NCBI GenBank assembly: GCA_905211485.1 | Contig: CAJMAW010000106.1 | Span: 1-10,747 of the forward strand | DNA: 10,747 nt | Reading direction: 5' to 3' | From: an uncultured Lentisphaeria bacterium | GTDB taxonomy: Bacteria > Verrucomicrobiota > Lentisphaeria > Victivallales > UBA1829 | Shown: positions 1-5,188 of the stretch, piece by piece | Layout: every line of letters starts with the position of its first letter | Position numbering within the stretch: the stretch's first letter is position 1 | Notes under the pieces: model-generated | Database searches by the model: none | The model's input: the letters and a program-made list of their open reading frames with translations, nothing else | What the model was told of the DNA's origin: nothing | Made by a program: the position numbers and the translations under genes

Positions 1-1
1 G

Positions 2-832
2 GACGTGGCGGGAGTGGCTCTGGCGACGGCGATCTCGCACGGGATTTCCGCCGCTCTGATCCTGAAAACACTTGTTTCCTCCCGCGATGTCTGCCGTTTG
101 AATCTCAGGAAACTGAGTTTCGACCCTGCGATTTTCAAAGAAATGCTGAAAATCGGAGTTCCCGCCGGAGTGCAGAGTTCCTGTTTTGCAATATCCAACA
201 TGATCATTCAGTCTTCCGTGAATTCCTTCGGTTCGCTGGCAATGGCGGGAACGACGGCGGCCATGGGGCTGGAAGGGATCGTCAATGTCGGATCCTACGC
301 CTACCATCAGACGGCGATCTCCTTCGTTGCGCAGAATCTCGGGGGAAAACGGTACAAACGCATTCTGAAAAGTCTTTACGACTGTCTGATCTGTTCCGGA
401 TGCAGCTGCTTCATCATGGGAATGGGGTTTTATCTGCTGGGACCCGTGCTGCTGCCCGTCTTCAATCCGAATCCTGATGTCGTGACTTGGGGAATGCTGA
501 GGATGAAGATCATGTTCACGACGTATTTCCTCTGCGGTTTTATGGAGGTCGCCAGCGGAGGACTGAGGGGATTGGGGTATTCCTTCCTTTCGGCGCTTGT
601 CACGATGATTTTTGCCTGTGCCTTCCGAGTCTGGTGGGTGCTCGCCATCTTCCCGCATTACAGGACGATGGAGAATCTCCTGCTTTCCTATCCGGTTTCC
701 TGGATTCTGATCACCCTGATCAACGGGGCCCTGCTGTTCTGGGGGATTCAGCGGCTTTTCCGGGCTCAGAGATTGCGTGTCCCCGCTGCGGGAAACGAAG
801 TCTTGGCTCTGCAGGGTGGAGGAATCCGCTGA
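2..832 (+). CDS. MATE-family efflux transporter, C-terminal part (5' truncated by window edge)
   Basis: Integral inner-membrane antiporter of the MATE (multidrug and toxin extrusion) family, which exports organic cations or other solutes using a Na+ or H+ gradient. Only about 276 residues are present against a family norm near 450, and the reading frame is open to the left edge, so the N-terminal lobe lies outside; the GTG at 5 is an internal codon. About seven hydrophobic segments are visible (roughly residues 4-24, 50-72, 78-104, 123-150, 165-188, 193-215, 225-250 of the fragment), matching the end of helix 6 plus helices 7-12. Family-like signatures are GVPAGVQSSCFAISNMIIQSS at the start of the second lobe and AQNLGGKRYKRI in the loop after the third segment. 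The tail is short and polar. A 547-bp gap follows, so it is not linked to the IclR operon. Substrate cannot be read from sequence. Confidence 0.87.
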   Translation, partial: DVAGVALATAISHGISAALILKTLVSSRDVCRLNLRKLSFDPAIFKEMLKIGVPAGVQSSCFAISNMIIQSSVNSFGSLAMAGTTAAMGLEGIVNVGSYAYHQTAISFVAQNLGGKRYKRILKSLYDCLICSGCSCFIMGMGFYLLGPVLLPVFNPNPDVVTWGMLRMKIMFTTYFLCGFMEVASGGLRGLGYSFLSALVTMIFACAFRVWWVLAIFPHYRTMENLLLSYPVSWILITLINGALLFWGIQRLFRAQRLRVPAAGNEVLALQGGGIR

Positions 833-1043
833 AGAGGGAATATATACTGGAAAGAATTTTTCAGCTCTTTTCTTTACAGTCCGTTTTTTCCTCCCTGTCC
901 TTCGGTGCGGGAATCTGCTGCATGGCCCAAGGGAAATTTCATTTTCCGTCCGTCTCTCTTCCTTGCAGATCCCTGCGGATCCTTGCTGCTAACTCTGAGT
1001 GCAGGGGTTCCCGTTTCTGCCTTCCCGAGGATTTCGTTTTTTT

Positions 1044-1060
1044 GTTTTACATTATAAAAC
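1044..1060. promoter_or_regulatory. Distal 17-bp palindrome, likely operator
   Basis: GTTTTACATTATAAAAC is an inverted repeat with 8-bp arms around one central base and a single mismatch (A for G in the right arm). It is preceded by a run of seven T. It is nearly identical to the perfect palindrome at 1255-1271 and 211 bp upstream of it. The size and symmetry fit a dimeric regulator site. Which protein binds is not known from the sequence; the IclR-family product of the next gene is the obvious candidate. An alternative is a dispersed AT-rich repeat. Confidence 0.55.
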
Positions 1061-1254
1061 AGGAAAGTGAAATTCCGTGAGAGAATCCTCTTGGCTTTTC
1101 CGGGGGTGCTTTTTTCCGTTTTTCCCCGGCATGCCCTTTTCATAATCTCAGGATGTCTGGGATTACGGATTTTCCAGGTTTTTTGTTTCCGCCGCGGAAT
1201 CCGGGAACGTTTTCTCCGCTTTTTCACGGGAAAAATCAGGAAGAGATTTTTTTT

Positions 1255-1271
1255 GTTTTACAATGTAAAAC
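1255..1271. promoter_or_regulatory. Proximal 17-bp perfect palindrome, likely operator
   Basis: GTTTTACAATGTAAAAC is a perfect inverted repeat: arms GTTTTACA and TGTAAAAC around a single A. Eight T precede it, as at the distal copy. Its right edge lies 38 bp upstream of the predicted -35 box (1310-1315), which places its centre near -81 from the expected transcription start. That position suits an activator or the anchor of a repression loop rather than direct blockage of polymerase. The one-base centre differs from typical LacI operators, which are centred on CG. Confidence 0.6.
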
Positions 1272-1309
1272 GTTTTCTTGAAAAAGAGGAAAAAAGAGGG
1301 GGGAAGGAA

Positions 1310-1337
1310 TTGACTTGGAAGAAAAATTATCTATAAT
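1310..1337 (+). promoter_or_regulatory. Sigma70-type promoter of the IclR operon
   Basis: The -35 box TTGACT (1310-1315) and the -10 box TATAAT (1332-1337) are separated by 16 bp. The expected start is near 1344, leaving a leader of about 36 nt before the ATG at 1380 with its AGGAG site at 1367-1371. This is the best promoter match in the window. It drives the IclR regulator, aldolase and dehydrogenase genes. Confidence 0.7.
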
Positions 1338-1379
1338 GAAAGGAAGAGATTTACCGAGTAAGATGCAGGAGCGTCCGGG

Positions 1380-2162
1380 ATGATCAAGATCATATCGAAG
1401 ATGTTCAATATTGTTGAATATCTTCACTACAACAGGAAGATCACATTGAAGTCGCTGAGCGCCCGGACGGGGATTGCGAAGCCGACGCTCTGCAACATTC
1501 TGAAGGAAATGTGTTCGCTGGGGTATGTTCTGAATGACGGATCCGGCGGCTACATGCTTTCGGAGAAATTCAGGAATCTGGGGAATGGGAGTCATCTGGA
1601 TCCTCTGGTGGGACGTCTTTCGATGGAGACGTGTGTGCGTCTTGCGAATGCAACGAGGGAATCGGCGGTGATAACGGTGCTTCAGGATGAGAATGTCAGG
1701 ATTATATCCCAGGCGCAGTTTCCCCGGAGCCTGGTGCTGAATATATCTGTGTACAGCAGTCTGTCGCTTTATCACAGTGTGTCAGGGCGTGTGATTTTGT
1801 CGGGGCTGACGCCGCTGGAATTGGATGCCCTGATTGATTCCGGGGGTCTTCCTTCCGCGATGCAGTGGGAGGAAGGCTGTGCCAGCCGGGAAGCACTGAA
1901 ACGGGAACTGGAGAAAATCCGGCAGAAGAAACTTTCTCTGATGGTGAACGAGGACGAGGAAATCAAATCCTATGCGGTTCCGTTCAGCGATCTTTCCGGG
2001 AGGACGGCGGGAAGCCTGGGACTGACGGTCCCTCTTTTCCGTCTTTCCGGGGAGACGGAAAAACTCATATACGGGAATCTGCGCGAATGCGCGCAATGGC
2101 TTTTTGAACAAAATAAGAAACACGGACTGTCCGTGGAGAACTGGAGGAATTATGGAAATTAA
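1380..2162 (+). CDS. IclR-family transcriptional regulator
   Basis: Predicted cytoplasmic one-component regulator of 260 residues, a normal length for the family. Residues 1-62 form the N-terminal winged helix-turn-helix; SLSARTGIAKPTLCNILKEM (about 25-44) is the helix-turn-helix with its recognition helix, and GGYMLSEK (57-63) is the wing. Residues about 75-245 form the effector-binding domain. Typical landmarks are YHSVSGRVILSGL (131-143) and YAVPFSDLSGRTAGSLGLTV (198-217), matching the family's G-rich and A-P-F-G blocks. The ATG is supported by AGGAG at 1367-1371 with 8 nt spacing. The gene ends inside the aldolase gene (11-bp overlap), so regulator and enzyme are translationally coupled. 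IclR proteins commonly control aromatic or sugar-acid catabolism next door in response to a small carboxylate; here the likely targets are its own operon and the palindromes upstream. Effector unknown. Confidence 0.9.
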   Translation: MIKIISKMFNIVEYLHYNRKITLKSLSARTGIAKPTLCNILKEMCSLGYVLNDGSGGYMLSEKFRNLGNGSHLDPLVGRLSMETCVRLANATRESAVITVLQDENVRIISQAQFPRSLVLNISVYSSLSLYHSVSGRVILSGLTPLELDALIDSGGLPSAMQWEEGCASREALKRELEKIRQKKLSLMVNEDEEIKSYAVPFSDLSGRTAGSLGLTVPLFRLSGETEKLIYGNLRECAQWLFEQNKKHGLSVENWRNYGN

Positions 2163-2913
2163 CAATCTTGAACGCTTCAGACAGTGCATTGCCCAGAATA
2201 GAATAGCCATCGGCACCTCCATTTCACTGAGTGATCCGGCTGTCAGCGAACTGGCTGCGGACGCGGGGATGGATTTTACCTGGATCGATATGGAACATGC
2301 TCCTTTAAACATAGAAAGCGTCCTGGGGCATATCATGGCGCTCCGGGGGACGTCCTGTGCGCCGTTTGTCCGTGTTCCCTGGAATGAACACTGGGTGATC
2401 AAGCCGATTCTGGACATGGCTCCGGCGGCGGTGATTGTTCCGATGGTCTGCACTGCGAAAGAGGCGGAGGCCGCGGTGGCAGCATGCCGATATCCGCTGC
2501 GCGGGAGACGGGGATGCGGCGTCCGGAGAGGAGTCCGTTATGGAAAGACGAATTTCTTCGACTACTTGAAACAGTCCGATGAAGAACCGATGGTGATTAT
2601 CCAGATCGAGCACATAGATGCTCTTCCTCATCTGGATAAGATTCTGCGAGTTCCCGGAATCGGCAGCATCTGCGTGGGCCCCTGCGATCTTTCCGGCTCG
2701 ATGGGGATCCTGAACCGCATGGACGATCCGGAACTCAACCGCGTGATTGATGAGATCTGCCGGAAAACCAAGGCCGCGGGTGTGATGCTGGGGACCGCCG
2801 CGGGGAACTTCCCTGCCTGGAAGGCGCGCGGTGTCAACTGGATTGCACTGACGGGTGACTGCGTAAGTCAGTACGCATTCTACCAGAATCTTCTGAAAGA
2901 GGTGCGTCAATGA
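2152..2913 (+). CDS. HpcH/HpaI-family class II aldolase (2-keto-3-deoxy-acid aldolase type)
   Basis: Metal-dependent (beta/alpha)8 aldolase of the HpaI/GarL type, 253 residues, usual length. Such enzymes reversibly cleave 2-keto-3-deoxy acids to pyruvate plus an aldehyde in the cytoplasm. Key positions are present: the catalytic-base block WIDMEHAP with H49, the pyruvate-binding Arg block VRVPWNE with R74, the metal ligands E153 (IQIEHIDA) and D179 (VGPCDLSGSMG), and the Gly/Arg-rich GRRGCGVRRGVRY (118-130). The start at 2152 is preferred over the in-frame ATG at 2104 because GGAGG lies at 2143-2147, the family N-terminus begins here, and the upstream codons lie deep within the regulator gene. 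The stop overlaps the next start (ATGA). Known relatives act on 4-hydroxy-2-oxoheptanedioate, 2-dehydro-3-deoxyglucarate or 2-keto-3-deoxyrhamnonate; the natural substrate cannot be chosen from sequence. Confidence 0.9.
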   Translation: MEINNLERFRQCIAQNRIAIGTSISLSDPAVSELAADAGMDFTWIDMEHAPLNIESVLGHIMALRGTSCAPFVRVPWNEHWVIKPILDMAPAAVIVPMVCTAKEAEAAVAACRYPLRGRRGCGVRRGVRYGKTNFFDYLKQSDEEPMVIIQIEHIDALPHLDKILRVPGIGSICVGPCDLSGSMGILNRMDDPELNRVIDEICRKTKAAGVMLGTAAGNFPAWKARGVNWIALTGDCVSQYAFYQNLLKEVRQ

Positions 2914-3914
2914 AATGTGCGATGATTTCCGCGGAGGAAAACCAGCTTCCTCCTGAAATTCCCTCACAGCTGCGGAATGCGGGCATGGAGCTGATCTGCA
3001 GGAAGTGTGAAACGTCCGATGAACTGGCGGAATTTGCTTCGGATGCGGACATTCTCTGGATGTTCGGGGCGAATCCCGCGCTGACGGACAGGGTTCTGGA
3101 CCGTCTTCCGAACTGCCGTGTGCTTCTCCGCAACGGCAGCGGTGTCGATGCCCTGCCTCTGAAAAGAGCCGGTGAACTCGGAATCGCCGTACTCAATACG
3201 CCCGAATCCATTGCGGAGGCGGTGGCGGAACACGCGGTGGCGCTGATCTTTTCGCTTCTGAGAAGGATTCCGATGCTGGACAGGGAAGTCCGGTCGGGCG
3301 TCTGGGACTCGGGAAACCGCCCGGAACTCGGTCAGGTCCGGGGGCGGACGCTCGGACTCGTCGGCTATGGCAGAATTGCGCGTCATGTGGAACGGATGCT
3401 TTCCGGATTCCGCATGACTGTTCTTCATTTCGACCCGTTTATTCCCGATTCGATGGAGCTGGAACGCCTTCTTCAGAAATCGGACATTGTCTCGCTCCAT
3501 TGTCCGCTGACGGAATCCACACGACATCTGATGAATGAGGAACGATTCGCCCTGATGAAGCCCGGAGCGCTTCTGATCAACACTTCCCGGGGCGGAGTTG
3601 TGGACGAGTCCGCGCTTCTGGAGGCGCTTCGGAGCGGACGTCTTTCCGGAGCCGCCATCGATGTGACCGATCCAGAACCTCCTTCCGTTTCCAATGCGCT
3701 TTTTGCCATGGGAAACGTGATTTTCACTCCGCACATTGCGGCGTTTTCGCCGGATTTTGAAAAAGATTTCTGGCAGTGCGCGGCGGATCTGCTTCTGCGC
3801 CTGGAATCCGGGGCGGATTATCGTGCGCTGAGCGTGATTCCGCTTTCCTGCCGGCAGAATGGACCCTCCTCTTCCCGGACAGAAAACAATGTGGAGAGGA
3901 GAGCGGCGAACTGA
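2910..3914 (+). CDS. D-isomer-specific 2-hydroxyacid dehydrogenase (NAD-binding)
   Basis: Cytoplasmic oxidoreductase of 334 residues, of the 3-phosphoglycerate dehydrogenase/hydroxypyruvate reductase superfamily, interconverting a 2-keto acid and a D-2-hydroxyacid with NAD(P)H. The substrate domain holds LLRNGSGVDALPL (72-84). The Rossmann fold shows GLVGYGRIARHV (149-160) with acidic D175 at the end of the second strand, which favours NAD over NADP. The catalytic set is complete: R227 in NTSRGGVVDE, E256 in DVTDPEPP and H275 in TPHIAAFS. The start overlaps the aldolase stop as ATGA, with AGAGG a few bases upstream, so the two enzymes are coupled. The last 20 or so residues are a Ser/Arg/Asn-rich tail lacking family similarity; there is no ACT regulatory domain, arguing against a biosynthetic SerA. 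A role reducing the keto or semialdehyde-derived product of the aldolase step is inferred. Confidence 0.9.
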   Translation: MKCAMISAEENQLPPEIPSQLRNAGMELICRKCETSDELAEFASDADILWMFGANPALTDRVLDRLPNCRVLLRNGSGVDALPLKRAGELGIAVLNTPESIAEAVAEHAVALIFSLLRRIPMLDREVRSGVWDSGNRPELGQVRGRTLGLVGYGRIARHVERMLSGFRMTVLHFDPFIPDSMELERLLQKSDIVSLHCPLTESTRHLMNEERFALMKPGALLINTSRGGVVDESALLEALRSGRLSGAAIDVTDPEPPSVSNALFAMGNVIFTPHIAAFSPDFEKDFWQCAADLLLRLESGADYRALSVIPLSCRQNGPSSSRTENNVERRAAN

Positions 3915-3938
3915 GCTTTCCCCTTCCGCTTTGCTTTT

Positions 3939-3966
3939 TTGACTGCAGCCTTATTTATGATGTATT
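3939..3966 (+). promoter_or_regulatory. Possible promoter for the prepilin-like gene
   Basis: TTGACT (3939-3944) and TGTATT (3961-3966, four of six matches to the -10 consensus, with an upstream TGA) are 16 bp apart, in the only gap between the dehydrogenase operon and the pseudopilin gene. A weak AGCGG/CCGCT stem (3902-3906 and 3926-3930) followed by a T-run at 3935-3940 lies just before it and could end the upstream operon. Both calls are tentative. Confidence 0.3.
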
Positions 3967-4050
3967 TTCGGTATTGCCATGCAACGGAAAGAAACGACAG
4001 AATAAAAAGGATTTGAGCCATTATGCAGAACTTGAATTCCCCATTTTCGG

Positions 4051-5079
4051 ATGACGATTCCGGAATCATGCGCGGGGTCCGGCAGGAAGATTTCTTTTCC
4101 TCCCCTCTGTCGGCGTTTTCCCCGCAGAACGGGCACCGGGAAAAGAAAACAGGTCCGTTTCTTCCTTCCGGAAGCATCCTCCTGCGCTGCGGAGAACAGC
4201 AGAAGAGGGAATGTCCGGAGTGTCAGCAGAGCCTTCACGCTGATCGAACTTCTGGTGGTGATTGCGATCATCGCCATTCTTGCGGCGATGCTCATGCCGG
4301 CGCTGAAATCGGCGAAGGATGCGAGCCAGCGGATATTCTGTGCGGGGAATTTGAAGAACATCGGCGTGCTGGAACAGTCGTATATTTCATCGTACGGATT
4401 TGTGACGCCGTCTTACATCATTTGCGGGAACGATGTGAGCGGGCCGTACAGCTGGGATATGCGCTGGTATCGTCTGCTGCTGGAGGAGGCGGGGCATCCA
4501 TATGAACAGACGGATCTGAACCGTCTGCCCGCCGCCAGGATTCCGGCAGTGGTGAAAATTTTTCTCTGTCCGCGTGCGGTTCTGGATTACAGCGGAAGCG
4601 GAGGGAACAGGACGATCGGCCTGCCGCCTTCCTCCGCTTCGTATGCCATGTATGATGTCAATCAGGGATTGGGGGCAGGTCATGTGCCGACTCTGCAGAA
4701 AGGGAGCGCGCCCTGGAGACTGTCTGCTGCGAAGAACCCCTCCGCGAAGGCGCATGTTCTGGATCACGGGAACAATTATTACGTGTATTACAATCTTCTT
4801 TCCGGGAAAGGCACGTCGATTTCCACCTGGCTCTATTATATTCCCGGCGCGGCATGGGAGGCGATTTCAAAAGGATACCGGACCTTGGGGTCGGTGGATG
4901 ATCAGGACCGTTTGAGGGATCTGGTCGAAGGCAGGCACATGGGAAGCTGCAACGTTTTGTTTCTGGACGGCCATGCGGGATTCGTCCCGAGGACTCAGCT
5001 GGCGGACGAAGCCTATTCCGCCCAGGGGGATTCCGGCGTGAGCATCGGGATGATGTTCCGGCCGCTGAAATTTGATTGA
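4051..5079 (+). CDS. Type II secretion/type IV pilin-like protein with prepilin N-terminus and H-x9-DG motif
   Basis: Pseudopilin-like protein typical of Lentisphaerae and Planctomycetes, where large paralogous sets exist with poorly known roles at the cell surface. The class III prepilin signal is AFTLIELLVVIAIIAILAAM, with cleavage expected after A61 (Ala instead of the usual Gly at -1), F62 as mature residue 1 and the conserved Glu at mature +5. An amphipathic stretch MPALKSAKDASQRIFCAGNL follows, as in relatives. Near the C-terminus is H296-x9-D306-G307 (HMGSCNVLFLDG), the processing-associated motif. The start is doubtful: ATG 4051 is the only ATG/GTG/TTG/CTG in frame before the signal, lacks a ribosome-binding site, and yields a 61-residue leader of non-protein-like sequence. 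A better-placed ATG at 4211 and GTG at 4220 are in another frame. The mature part from about 4234 is secure; the leader may reflect a frameshift. It sits 109 bp before the glycosidase-like gene. Confidence 0.8.
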   Translation: MTIPESCAGSGRKISFPPLCRRFPRRTGTGKRKQVRFFLPEASSCAAENSRRGNVRSVSRAFTLIELLVVIAIIAILAAMLMPALKSAKDASQRIFCAGNLKNIGVLEQSYISSYGFVTPSYIICGNDVSGPYSWDMRWYRLLLEEAGHPYEQTDLNRLPAARIPAVVKIFLCPRAVLDYSGSGGNRTIGLPPSSASYAMYDVNQGLGAGHVPTLQKGSAPWRLSAAKNPSAKAHVLDHGNNYYVYYNLLSGKGTSISTWLYYIPGAAWEAISKGYRTLGSVDDQDRLRDLVEGRHMGSCNVLFLDGHAGFVPRTQLADEAYSAQGDSGVSIGMMFRPLKFD

Positions 5080-5091
5080 CGGAAGCAGAGA

Positions 5092-5123
5092 AGGAAGGCG
5101 TTCGCTGTCCCCGCCGCCTTTCT
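5092..5123 (+). terminator. Stem-loop after the prepilin-like gene, possible weak terminator
   Basis: A 9-bp stem (5092-5100 with 5115-5123, including one G-U pair, GGCG/CGCC at its tip) with a 14-nt loop starts 13 nt after the stop codon. It is followed by GTCTGTTG, which has too few T for a strong intrinsic terminator. It may attenuate read-through from the abundant pilin-like transcript into the next gene. Confidence 0.35.
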
Positions 5124-5188
5124 GTCTGTTGAAGTATATAGAGTATGGAAGGGAAAGCAGAAAATATAATGATGGAAAGGAAAAAAAG

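Larger units (their letters stand above)
833..1379. other. Gene-free regulatory region between the MATE gene and the IclR operon
   Basis: No reading frame here has a ribosome-binding site or recognisable protein content; those present are poly-basic or low-complexity. The stretch is rich in T-runs and contains two matching palindromes (1044-1060 and 1255-1271), a promoter (1310-1337), and weak hairpins. One is CCGGGG/CCCCGG at 1100-1105 and 1124-1129, a few bases before CCCTTTT, which could act as a poor terminator. No strong intrinsic terminator follows the MATE stop codon. Confidence 0.7.

Noticed and set aside
874..1227. 117-codon minus-strand frame sharing FLFYNVK with a plus-strand frame at 1067-1336
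   Set aside because: The shared peptide arises only because both frames read through copies of the same palindrome; the rest is poly-basic low-complexity sequence without a ribosome-binding site.
2964..3734. 256-codon open frame on the minus strand
   Set aside because: Antisense of the D-2-hydroxyacid dehydrogenase, whose catalytic Arg, Glu and His and Rossmann motif are all on the plus strand.
4023..4505. ATG at 4023 with AAGGA 11 nt upstream, opening a 160-codon frame over the prepilin gene
   Set aside because: The predicted peptide (Cys/His/Glu-rich) has no family likeness and overlaps the conserved prepilin signal in another frame; kept only as a hint that the gene start is disturbed.
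5165..5170. Perfect TATAAT upstream of the glycosidase-like gene
   Set aside because: A start about 7 bp downstream would begin the transcript at the ribosome-binding site itself, and there is no good -35 box at the right distance.
5072..5188. Longer start (TTG 5072) for the glycosidase-like gene
   Set aside because: It adds 39 charged residues before an obvious signal peptide and ignores the AAGGA site in front of ATG 5189.
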